Assembly: GCA_964448675.1 (NCBI GenBank)
Contig: CAYUZU010000005.1
Coordinates: forward strand, 1-64,000
Direction of reading: 5' to 3'
Source: CAYUZU01 sp964448675
Lineage (GTDB): Bacteria > Planctomycetota > Phycisphaerae > UBA1845 > Fen-1342
Length of the DNA: 64,000 bases
The notes beneath the pieces are model-generated. The model was not told where the DNA came from. It did no database searches and worked only from the letters and a program-made list of their open reading frames with translations. Each line of letters begins with the position of its first letter. The stretch's first letter is position 1. Below, in pieces: positions 40,866 to 48,951 of the stretch. A program made the position numbers and the translations under genes.

Positions 40866-42232
40866 GCATGACGTTGACAGAGAAGTTGTTGGCGCGGGCG
40901 AGCGGAAGCGCGCGCGTGCAGCCCGGCGAGAATGTGCTCGCGGGCGTGGATGTCCTGATGACGCACGACGTGTGTGGTCCGGGCACGATCGGCGTGCTGC
41001 ACCGCGAGGTGGGCCCCGACGCACGCGTGTGGGATCCGGAGCGCGTGGTCATCATGCCGGACCACTACATTTTCACGGCAGACCCGCGTGCGGCGCGCAA
41101 CGTCGATACGCTACGCGATTTTGCCCGGCGCCAGGGCATTCGGCATTTCTACGACGTCGTGGATGATGTGGATGCATGGCGCTACGATGCCGAAGCTGGT
41201 AGCGCGACGCCGCAGTATGGCTCGCGCTATGCGGGCGTGTGTCATATTGCGCTGGCGGAGAAAGGCCATACGCGGCCGGGAGAGGTGCTGGTCGGAACGG
41301 ATTCGCACACATGTACGGCGGGGGCCTTTGGGGCGTTTGCCACGGGCATCGGGAATACGGATGCGGCGTTCGTGATGGCGACGGGCAAGGTCCTGCTGCG
41401 CGTGCCGGAGGCGATTCGGGTTGTGCTCGATGGCGAATTGCCCATGGGTGTGATGGCGAAGGATCTCGTGTTGCACATCATTGGCGAGATCGGGTTCGAC
41501 GGGGCGACGTATCGTGCGTTGGAGTTTGCCGGTGACGGTGTTGCGTCGCTGACGATTGAGGATCGCATGACGGTCGCGAACATGGCGATCGAGTGTGGGG
41601 CGAAGAACGGCATCTTCCCGGCGGATGACCTGACGTGTCGGTTTGTCGAGGCGCAGGGCAATCGGCATGGCACTCGGCGGATGTATGAAGTGGTGACGGC
41701 TGACGAAGGGGCGGCGTACGTGGCCACGCACCGTATCGACCTCGGTGCCTTGGAGCCGACGGTAGCGCTGCATCCGGACCCGGGGCGGCGCGCGCGGGCC
41801 CGCGACTGTGCGGATGTGCGTTTGGACCGGGCGTACGTGGGGTCGTGCACTGGGGGCAAGTTCAGCGACTTCGAGGCGTTCGCGTGGCTCGTGCATGGGC
41901 GTCGCGTCGCGATCGACACTTTCGGTGTGCCCGCTACGCCGCAAGTCGTGCGCCAACTCAAGACGCACCGTGTTGACGGGCGCAGCGTATGGGACGTGCT
42001 GGTGGCGGCGGGGGTGCGCATGACGGAGAACCCGTCGTGTGCCGCGTGTCTGGGTGGCCCGGCGGATACGTTCGGGCGGCTGAACGAGCCACTGCACTGC
42101 ATCAGCACGACGAATCGGAACTTTCCGGGGCGCATGGGGCATCCGGACGGCAAGGTGTACCTGGCGAGTCCCTACACCGTGGCGGCATCGGCACTGGTGG
42201 GGCGCATCGCCGATCCGCGGGACTATCTGTAG
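40862..42232 (+). CDS. leuC: 3-isopropylmalate dehydratase large subunit
   Basis: 456 residues of the aconitase family. 'VLVGTDSHTCTAGAFGAFATGIGNTDAAF', 'AYVGSCTGGKFSDFEAF' and 'ENPSCAACLGGPADTFG' contain the three 4Fe-4S cysteines, and 'TTNRNFPGRMGHPDGKVYLASPYTVAASAL' closes the domain. With LeuD it isomerises isopropylmalate, and citramalate in the CimA route. ATG 40862 overlaps the leuA stop as ATGA. Confidence 0.95.
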   Translation: MSMTLTEKLLARASGSARVQPGENVLAGVDVLMTHDVCGPGTIGVLHREVGPDARVWDPERVVIMPDHYIFTADPRAARNVDTLRDFARRQGIRHFYDVVDDVDAWRYDAEAGSATPQYGSRYAGVCHIALAEKGHTRPGEVLVGTDSHTCTAGAFGAFATGIGNTDAAFVMATGKVLLRVPEAIRVVLDGELPMGVMAKDLVLHIIGEIGFDGATYRALEFAGDGVASLTIEDRMTVANMAIECGAKNGIFPADDLTCRFVEAQGNRHGTRRMYEVVTADEGAAYVATHRIDLGALEPTVALHPDPGRRARARDCADVRLDRAYVGSCTGGKFSDFEAFAWLVHGRRVAIDTFGVPATPQVVRQLKTHRVDGRSVWDVLVAAGVRMTENPSCAACLGGPADTFGRLNEPLHCISTTNRNFPGRMGHPDGKVYLASPYTVAASALVGRIADPRDYL

Positions 42233-42262
42233 GACGCGGGGAGAGACAGTGAGGGTGTGGCA

Positions 42263-42826
42263 ATGAGCCGTGTGATTCAGGGGCCGGTCTATGTCGTGGG
42301 TGACAACATCGACACCGACCAGATCATCCCCGCGCAGCACTTGGCGTTGGTGCCCACGATTCCGGAGGAGTACCAGCGGCTCGGTCGCTTTGCGCTGAGC
42401 GGGTTGCCGCGGGACTCGTACGGACTGCGGCTGATCGAGCCCGGGCAGGGCATGACGCCTTTCAGTATCGTGGTTGCTGGGCGGAACTTCGGCTGCGGCT
42501 CGTCGCGCGAGCACGCACCGATCGCGCTGGGGGCGGCGGGTGTGCAGGCTGTCGTAGCGGAGTCCTTTGCGCGGATCTTCTATCGCAACTGCATCTCGAC
42601 CGGGGAACTGTATCCGGTCGAATGCAGGACGCGTCTGAGCGAGGAGGTGCGCACGGGGGACTATGTGGAGGTCGACCTGGCGGCGGCGACGTTGCGGCGC
42701 TCTGCGGCGCCGCGCGACGTGTCGTTGCGACCGATGGGCGAAGCCGCGGCGGTTGTGGCGGCGGGCGGTTTGTTCGCCTATGCACGGGCGACGGGGTTGA
42801 TTCCAAGGCGGCGGGCGGCGTCATGA
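42263..42826 (+). CDS. leuD: 3-isopropylmalate dehydratase small subunit
   Basis: 187 residues, the aconitase swivel domain. 'GDNIDTDQIIPAQHLALV', 'VVAGRNFGCGSSREHAPIALGAAGVQAVVAESFARIFYRNC' and 'RTGDYVEVDL' are diagnostic. It completes the active site of LeuC. ATG 42263 has GAGGG upstream; a GTG two codons earlier (42257) is an alternative. The stop overlaps the cimA start as ATGA. Confidence 0.95.
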   Translation: MSRVIQGPVYVVGDNIDTDQIIPAQHLALVPTIPEEYQRLGRFALSGLPRDSYGLRLIEPGQGMTPFSIVVAGRNFGCGSSREHAPIALGAAGVQAVVAESFARIFYRNCISTGELYPVECRTRLSEEVRTGDYVEVDLAAATLRRSAAPRDVSLRPMGEAAAVVAAGGLFAYARATGLIPRRRAAS

Positions 42827-44409
42827 TCACGCTGTATGACACGACATTGCGCGACGGTACGCAGGGCGAGAGCGTCGATCTTACGGTACAGGACAAGCTG
42901 CGGATCACGTCGCTGCTGGACGACATCGGCGTGCACCTGATTGAGGGCGGCTGGCCGGGATCCAATCCGAAGGACGCGGCGTACTTTGAACGCGTGCGTC
43001 GACTGCGATTGTGCCAGGCGCGGGTGGCGGCGTTTGGCAGCACGTGCCGGGTGAACCTAACGCCGGCCAGTGACGACAACCTGCGGGCGCTGCTGGATGC
43101 TGAGACGCCGGTGGTGACGATTTTTGGCAAGGCCTGGGCGCGGCACGTACGCAACGTATTGCGGACGGATCTGGACGTGAATCTCCGCGTTATTGAGCAG
43201 AGCGTGGCGTTTTTGAAGCGTGCGGGGCGTGAGGTTGTCTTTGATGCCGAGCACTTCTTCGATGGGTTTGTTCATCATCCGGACTATGCGTTGGCTGCGC
43301 TGCGGGCGGCGCAGGCCGGCGGTGCGGATGTGATCGTGTTGTGTGACACCAACGGCGGGATGCTGCCTTGGCAAGTGGAGGCGGCGGTGCGCGTAGTCCG
43401 CGAGCAGTTGTGGGGACCACTGGGGATCCACGTTCACAACGACAGTGGCTGTGCCGTGGCGAATACGCTGGTGGCAGTGCGAGCCGGTTGTGTGCAGGTG
43501 CAGGGAACGATCAACGGGTTGGGCGAGCGTTGTGGCAATGCGGACTTGTGCACGGTGGTGGCGGACCTGGCGCTCAAGATGAGCACCGATGTGCTGCCGG
43601 CTGGGGGACTCGGGCGTTTGACCGAGCTGTCGCGCCGGGTTGCGGAAACGCTGAACCTGGCGCCGGACAATCGGGCGCCGTACGTTGGGCGTTCAGCCTT
43701 TGCGCACAAGGCGGGTGTGCACGTGGCGGCGATTCAGCATGATCCACCCGCGTACGAGCACGTCGAGCCGGCGGCGGTGGGCAATGCTCGGCGGGTGCTC
43801 GTATCGGAACTGTCGGGCCGCGGCAACCTGTTCTACAAGGCGGACGAGTTCGGCCTCGAGGCGACGGACCGGGCGTCGACCGCGGACCTGCTGGCGCAGA
43901 TCAAGGTCTTGGAGAACGACGGGTTCGCTTTCGAGGCGGCCGAGGCGTCGGTTGAGCTGATGATGCGCCGGCAGCGCGAGGACTACCGGCCACTGTTCGA
44001 GTTGATCGACTTCATGGTGGTTGTCGAGCACCGCACTGGCCGCGGACACATTGCCGAGGCGAATGTCAAGATCGGGATCGGGGACCAGGTATATCACACG
44101 GCAGCGGACGGTGTCGGGCCGGTGGGCGCGTTGGACGGCGCGCTGCGCAAGGCACTGATTCACGTGTATCCGGGAATCGATCGCTTTCGTCTGGCGGACT
44201 ACAAGGTGCGGATTCTCGACAGTAGCAGTGCCACCGCGGCGCTGACGCGCGTCCTGATCGACAGCACGGACGGTACCGCGACGTGGACGACGGTGGGCGC
44301 GTCGCGGAACATCATCGAGGCCAGTTGGCGGGCGCTACAGGACAGCTTCGAGTATGGGCTGCTGCGCGGGGGGCACCAGGCGGACGATGCCGCGACGGAG
44401 GCAGCGTGA
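42823..44409 (+). CDS. cimA: (R)-citramalate synthase
   Basis: 528 residues. It shares the LeuA fold ('YDTTLRDGTQGESVDLTVQDKLRIT') but has the CimA-specific 'HLIEGGWPGSNPKDAAYF', 'VTIFGKAWARHV' and 'VFDAEHFFDGFVHHPDYALAAL'. 'HVHNDSGCAVANTLVAVRAGCVQVQGTINGLGERCGN' and a C-terminal regulatory domain follow. It condenses pyruvate and acetyl-CoA to citramalate, from which LeuCD and LeuB make 2-oxobutyrate for isoleucine. No threonine deaminase gene lies in this operon, so this is the likely isoleucine route. Both LeuA and CimA occur in one operon. Confidence 0.93.
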   Translation: MITLYDTTLRDGTQGESVDLTVQDKLRITSLLDDIGVHLIEGGWPGSNPKDAAYFERVRRLRLCQARVAAFGSTCRVNLTPASDDNLRALLDAETPVVTIFGKAWARHVRNVLRTDLDVNLRVIEQSVAFLKRAGREVVFDAEHFFDGFVHHPDYALAALRAAQAGGADVIVLCDTNGGMLPWQVEAAVRVVREQLWGPLGIHVHNDSGCAVANTLVAVRAGCVQVQGTINGLGERCGNADLCTVVADLALKMSTDVLPAGGLGRLTELSRRVAETLNLAPDNRAPYVGRSAFAHKAGVHVAAIQHDPPAYEHVEPAAVGNARRVLVSELSGRGNLFYKADEFGLEATDRASTADLLAQIKVLENDGFAFEAAEASVELMMRRQREDYRPLFELIDFMVVVEHRTGRGHIAEANVKIGIGDQVYHTAADGVGPVGALDGALRKALIHVYPGIDRFRLADYKVRILDSSSATAALTRVLIDSTDGTATWTTVGASRNIIEASWRALQDSFEYGLLRGGHQADDAATEAA

Positions 44410-44467
44410 GGAGGGAAGCGACGAAGGAACGCATGATGGACCGTTCGAAAGATACGAGGTGGTTGTG

Positions 44468-45592
44468 ATGGCTGTAAAGGTTGTGGTGTTGTCCGGCGAT
44501 GGGGTCGGGCCCGAGGTGACGACCGAGGCGCAGAAGGTGTTGCAGGCGGTGGCCGGTCGTTTCGGGCAACAGGTGCATTTCGCCAGGGCCCTGATTGGCG
44601 GTGCGGCGATCGAACAGACTGGCGACCCGCTGCCCGAGGACACGCTGCACGCCTGTCGTCAGGCCGATGCGGTGTTGCTGGGGGCGGTTGGTGGGCCGCG
44701 CTGGTCGTCGCCATATCAACCGGTGCGGCCGGAGCAGGGGCTGTTGCGGCTGCGCAAGGAGTTGGGGCTGTTTGCCAACCTTCGGCCGGTGATGGTGCAT
44801 GCGGCCCTGGCCGACGCGACGCCGTTGCGGCCCGAACGCATTGCAGGTATCGACATGTTGGTGATTCGCGAGCTCACGGGCGGGATCTACTTTGGTCCGC
44901 GTGGGCGGCGTAGTGTCGCTGGCGACGAGCAGGCATACGACACGATGGTCTACGGTGTGAGCGAGATCGAGCGGATTGTGCGGCTGGCGGCGAAGCTGGC
45001 ACGTACGCGGCGTGGGCGGCTGACCTCGGTCGACAAGGCGAACGTGCTGGAGTCGTCGCGGTTGTGGCGCGCTGTCACGCAGCGTGTGATGCGTGACGAG
45101 TTTCGCGATGTCGAGTGCGACCATGTTCTGGTTGACGCGGCGGCGATGCACTTGATCCGTGACCCGGCGCGCTTCGACGTCATCGTCACGTCCAACATGT
45201 TCGGCGACATTCTGACCGACGAGGCATCGGTGCTGGCGGGTTCGATGGGGCTGCTCCCCTCTGCATCGGTAGGCCAGGGTGGCCTGGGCCTGTACGAGCC
45301 GATTCACGGGTCGGCACCCGACATTGCGGGGGAGGGCGTGGCGAACCCGATCGGGGCGATATTGTCAGCAGCGATGTTGTGTCGCTTATCGCTGGGTTGG
45401 CCTCAGGCGGCAACGTGCATCGAGCGGGCTGTCGCGCGTGTACTTGACGAGGGCGTGCGCACCACGGACATTATCGGGGCGGGCCAGCGTCCGGTGGGGA
45501 CAGCGTTGATGGGGACGCGTGTGGCGGCGGCCGTGGGACAGGTGGGATTGTCGGCCGAAGAGCAGGAAGGCGCGCGATGCGTTCCGATGTGA
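44468..45592 (+). CDS. leuB: 3-isopropylmalate dehydrogenase
   Basis: 374 residues. 'VVVLSGDGVGPEVTTEAQKVL', 'ADAVLLGAVGGPRWSSP', 'LLRLRKELGLFANLRPV', 'ELTGGIYFGPRG' and 'VTSNMFGDILTDEASVLAGSMGLLPSAS' then 'YEPIHGSAPDIAGEGVANPIGAILSAAML' are canonical. It oxidises and decarboxylates isopropylmalate with NAD+, and can do the matching methylmalate step for the CimA route. The ATG has GAGGTGG upstream; its last 16 bases overlap ilvD. Confidence 0.96.
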   Translation: MAVKVVVLSGDGVGPEVTTEAQKVLQAVAGRFGQQVHFARALIGGAAIEQTGDPLPEDTLHACRQADAVLLGAVGGPRWSSPYQPVRPEQGLLRLRKELGLFANLRPVMVHAALADATPLRPERIAGIDMLVIRELTGGIYFGPRGRRSVAGDEQAYDTMVYGVSEIERIVRLAAKLARTRRGRLTSVDKANVLESSRLWRAVTQRVMRDEFRDVECDHVLVDAAAMHLIRDPARFDVIVTSNMFGDILTDEASVLAGSMGLLPSASVGQGGLGLYEPIHGSAPDIAGEGVANPIGAILSAAMLCRLSLGWPQAATCIERAVARVLDEGVRTTDIIGAGQRPVGTALMGTRVAAAVGQVGLSAEEQEGARCVPM

Positions 45593-47415
45593 TCAAACGC
45601 GGGCCGCAGCGCACGCCGCACCGGAGCCTGCTCAAGGCAACGGGTAACTTCAGTGATGCGGATGTGGACAAGCCGCTGATCGCGATCGCGTGCAGTCATG
45701 TGGACATCATTCCGGGACATGCCCATCTGGACACTGTCGGGCAGTGCGTGAAGCGCAGTGTGCGGGCGGCGGGCGGCGTGCCGTTTCTGTTTCACACGAT
45801 CGGTGTGGATGACGGCATTGCGATGGGACATGCGGGGATGAAGTACTCGCTGCCGTCGCGTGAGCTGATTGCCGACAGTGTCGAGACGATGGTGGCGGCC
45901 CATTGCTTTGACGGGTTGGTGTGTATCCCGAATTGTGACAAGATCGTGCCGGGCATGCTGATGGGGGCGGCGCGGGTCAACGTGCCGACGATCTTTGTAT
46001 CGGGTGGCCCGATGGAGGCTGGTCGGACACCCGCGGGGCGCAAGGTGGATCTGATCGATGCGTTTGCGGCGGTGGCCGAGCACCGTCGCGGCACATTGGA
46101 TGACGCCGAGCTGAAGGTGATCGAAGACGCTGCGTGTCCGACGTGCGGTTCGTGCAGCGGCATGTTCACGGCGAACACGATGAATTGCCTGTGCGAGGCG
46201 CTCGGAATGGCGCTGCCGGGGAACGGAACGATTCTGGCGACGAGCGCCGACCGCACCGCGTTGTACGAGGCTGCGGCGCGGCAGATCGTGGCGCTGGTCG
46301 AGTGGAACTTGTGTCCGCAGGACGTGTTGACAGCGGCGGCTTTTGACAACGCGATGGTGGTCGACATGGCACTGGGGGGATCGACGAATACACTGCTGCA
46401 CATACCGGCGATCGCCCGCGAAGCAGGCGTGATGTATGACTTGCAGCGCATCAACGAATTGGGGCGCCGGACGCCGACATTGTGCAAGCTGGCGCCGTCG
46501 CCTGGTCGTGACGGGCGGATGTATCACATCGAGGACTTGCAGGCCGCTGGCGGGGTGATGACGGTCATGGGCGAACTCCTGCGCGGTGTTCCGGGCTTGC
46601 TCGAACCGGCGTGCAGGACCGTCACCGGGCGCACATTGGGCGAGAACATCGCGGCGCACGACATTCGGGCGCGTGGCGAGCAGACGCAGACGTATGGGCT
46701 ATCGCGCGCGGCGGAGGCGGCGAGCGGGGTCGCAGCGAGGCGGACCGAAGCCGGGGTCGGCCGATCGGGGCCGATCGTGTTGGAGAGGATTCAGGCGGGC
46801 GCGTTTGATCCTCATGATTGTGTGCGGACCTGTGACGACGCGTACGCGGCGACTGGCGGGCTGGCGGTACTGTGTGGCAACCTGGCGCCGGACGGCGCGG
46901 TCGTGAAGACCGCGGGCGTCGCGCCAGAGATGTTGCGGCACAGCGGGCCGGCGGTCGTGTTTGAATCGCAGGAGGCCGCGTGCGAGGGGATTCTGGGCGG
47001 GCAGGTGCAGCCTGGCGCCGTCGTGGTGATCCGCCATGAGGGTCCGCGTGGTGGACCGGGGATGCAGGAGATGCTCGCGCCGACGACGTACCTGAAGGGC
47101 ATGGGGTTGGGGACGGCGTGTGCGCTGATCACGGACGGGCGATTCTCAGGCGGGACGTCTGGCGCGTGCATCGGGCATGTGTCGCCGGAGGCGGCCGCGG
47201 GCGGCCCGATCGGGCTGGTGCAGGACGGTGACACGATTGAGATCGACATTCCGGCAGGGCGGCTGGACGTGCGGTTGGCGCCGTCCGTGTTGGACCGGCG
47301 CCGGCAGACGGTCCGGCCGGTGTGCCGGCCTGTGACGGGGTGGCTCAAGCGCTACGCGGCGCAGGTGACGTCGGCCGCGACGGGGGCGGTGCTGCGGGTC
47401 ACGGATGATGATTGA
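45577..47415 (+). CDS. ilvD: Dihydroxy-acid dehydratase
   Basis: 612 residues. Iron-sulfur ligands are in 'VCIPNCDKIVPGMLMGAAR' and 'CPTCGSCSGMFTANTMNCLCEALGMALPGNGT'; 'VVDMALGGSTNTLLHIPAIAREAG' and the C-terminal 'LITDGRFSGGTSGACIGHVSPEAAAGGPIGLVQDGD' are standard. It dehydrates dihydroxyisovalerate and dihydroxymethylvalerate to the oxo acids. AGGAAGG precedes the start, within the end of leuB. Confidence 0.96.
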   Translation: MRSDVIKRGPQRTPHRSLLKATGNFSDADVDKPLIAIACSHVDIIPGHAHLDTVGQCVKRSVRAAGGVPFLFHTIGVDDGIAMGHAGMKYSLPSRELIADSVETMVAAHCFDGLVCIPNCDKIVPGMLMGAARVNVPTIFVSGGPMEAGRTPAGRKVDLIDAFAAVAEHRRGTLDDAELKVIEDAACPTCGSCSGMFTANTMNCLCEALGMALPGNGTILATSADRTALYEAAARQIVALVEWNLCPQDVLTAAAFDNAMVVDMALGGSTNTLLHIPAIAREAGVMYDLQRINELGRRTPTLCKLAPSPGRDGRMYHIEDLQAAGGVMTVMGELLRGVPGLLEPACRTVTGRTLGENIAAHDIRARGEQTQTYGLSRAAEAASGVAARRTEAGVGRSGPIVLERIQAGAFDPHDCVRTCDDAYAATGGLAVLCGNLAPDGAVVKTAGVAPEMLRHSGPAVVFESQEAACEGILGGQVQPGAVVVIRHEGPRGGPGMQEMLAPTTYLKGMGLGTACALITDGRFSGGTSGACIGHVSPEAAAGGPIGLVQDGDTIEIDIPAGRLDVRLAPSVLDRRRQTVRPVCRPVTGWLKRYAAQVTSAATGAVLRVTDDD

Positions 47416-47518
47416 ACCACCCTCGAGAAGAGACTAGGCTGCTGCGCCGGGCCGACGGTATGGGCCGGCAGGCCACGCGCAGCTTGTCGACTTGCACATA
47501 TGGAAGGACGAGACCGAG

Positions 47519-48820
47519 ATGACCGCCAGTGATGCAGCGCCGCACTTTGTCGTGCCTGCCGAGAACCGGATTCCTGTGAGCGACTATCCGGGCCGGATGG
47601 CTTCGATTCCGCCGTCGCGAATGTTCCTGATCAAGAAGTCGCTGAAGACGTACCTCGACAACAACCCGGACGGCAAGGTGTTTGACGCATCGCAGGGTGA
47701 CGGTGGTGCCAGCCTGCCAGGCGTGCCGGGCGAGATTCTCGATGAAGCGCACCGGCTGCAACGCGAGCACGGGACGGCATACGACATGCCGTTTGGGTGC
47801 AACGCGTTCCGCGAGTGCGTCATCAACGATTACTGGAAGCTCGACCCGCAGACGGGCATTGAGCCGGCCAACGTTTTGGCGGGCGTTGGCGGCAGAGACA
47901 TCCTGGTGAAGGCGTATGGCGCGATGCTGGCGCTGGGGCGCGGGCGCGTCGGCGATGTGCTCGTCACGTCGCGCGTGCCGTGGATCAGCTACAACTGGGG
48001 GCCGTACGGCGTCGGGGCGAATGTCATGCTGGCGCCTGGCGACCAGAATGACGGCTGGGCCTATACGCCGGCGTCAATCGAGGCGTGTGTGGCGGCCGCG
48101 CGGCAGGACGGGCGCGAGGTCGCCGGCATCGTGATCACCTCGCCGGACAATCCGACGGGCAATCTGGTGCCGGCGGCACGGCAGATCGAGTTGGGCAAGG
48201 CGGCGTTGCGGGCGGGGGTGGGGTATGTGCTGTATGACTGGATGTACCATTATGTGACGGATGCCGAGCCGATGGACCTGAATGCGTTCTTGCCGCAGTT
48301 TGATGCCGAGGAGCGCGAACGGGTGATGGTGATGGATGGGCTGACGAAGTCGCTTGGCGCGTCGAACATTCGCAACGCGCACCTGATTGCGGCGGCGGAC
48401 GTCATCAAGTTCATCTCTAGCCGGGCGTCGCACGCGGTGATCCCCAGCTTTCACAGCCAGGCCGTCGCAATGGCCGCGTACCGGAAGGGTTTTCGGCAGG
48501 CGGCGGCGACGATCATCGATCCGACCAACGAGAGTCGGCAGGTGGTCAAGAAGTTTGTTGCCGAGCGCGGCCTCAAGGCGATCACGGGGCAAGGTTACTA
48601 CGCGTTCATTCATGTCGCCGATTGGCTGCGCAGTGGGCACATGGAGAGTTCGGAGCCGCTGGGGCAGTACCTGGCCGAGAAGTACGGCGTGGCGGTGGTG
48701 CCGGGTGCGTTCTTCTCGAAGTTCGGCGATGACTGGATTCGCTTTTCGTACGCGACGCCGGCGGAGCGAACGCAGGGTGCGCTCGAGCGGATGATGAAAG
48801 GGTTGGGATCGCTGGAATAG
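47519..48820 (+). CDS. Class I/II PLP-dependent aminotransferase, probable last step of the operon
   Basis: 433 residues, fold type I. 'ITSPDNPTGNLVPAARQIELGKAAL' gives the substrate/cofactor Asn and 'VMVMDGLTKSLGASNIRNAHL' the PLP-lysine; 'GGRDILVKAYGAMLALG' and 'DDWIRFSYATPAERT' with the substrate Arg are also there. It is not an IlvE-type (fold IV) enzyme, yet it is the only transaminase in an otherwise complete Val/Leu/Ile operon, so I infer that it aminates branched-chain oxo acids. Aspartate- or other 2-oxo-acid aminotransferase activity is possible. ATG 47519 follows GGAAGG. Confidence 0.82.
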   Translation: MTASDAAPHFVVPAENRIPVSDYPGRMASIPPSRMFLIKKSLKTYLDNNPDGKVFDASQGDGGASLPGVPGEILDEAHRLQREHGTAYDMPFGCNAFRECVINDYWKLDPQTGIEPANVLAGVGGRDILVKAYGAMLALGRGRVGDVLVTSRVPWISYNWGPYGVGANVMLAPGDQNDGWAYTPASIEACVAAARQDGREVAGIVITSPDNPTGNLVPAARQIELGKAALRAGVGYVLYDWMYHYVTDAEPMDLNAFLPQFDAEERERVMVMDGLTKSLGASNIRNAHLIAAADVIKFISSRASHAVIPSFHSQAVAMAAYRKGFRQAAATIIDPTNESRQVVKKFVAERGLKAITGQGYYAFIHVADWLRSGHMESSEPLGQYLAEKYGVAVVPGAFFSKFGDDWIRFSYATPAERTQGALERMMKGLGSLE

Positions 48821-48822
48821 CG

Positions 48823-48846
48823 AGTGACGAAGTGACGCAGTGACGG
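48823..48846 (+). repeat. 8-nt direct array after the aminotransferase
   Basis: AGTGACGA, AGTGACGC, AGTGACGG: three near-perfect octamers starting two bases after the TAG stop. Confidence 0.5.
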
Positions 48847-48878
48847 CAGGATTGAGTGATCGCTGCGGCGTATCTGGC

Positions 48879-48913
48879 TGATCGCTGAGCGCCGATCGCT
48901 GAGCGTCGACCGG
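48879..48913 (+). repeat. 7-nt direct array
   Basis: Five degenerate heptamers: TGATCGC, TGAGCGC, CGATCGC, TGAGCGT, CGACCGG, in the gap between the aminotransferase and the ligase-peptidase fusion. The period differs from the octamer array 30 bases upstream. Confidence 0.45.
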
Positions 48914-48951
48914 GTAGGGCGGCCGCCGGTCGCCGTGTTGCTGCACCAGGG

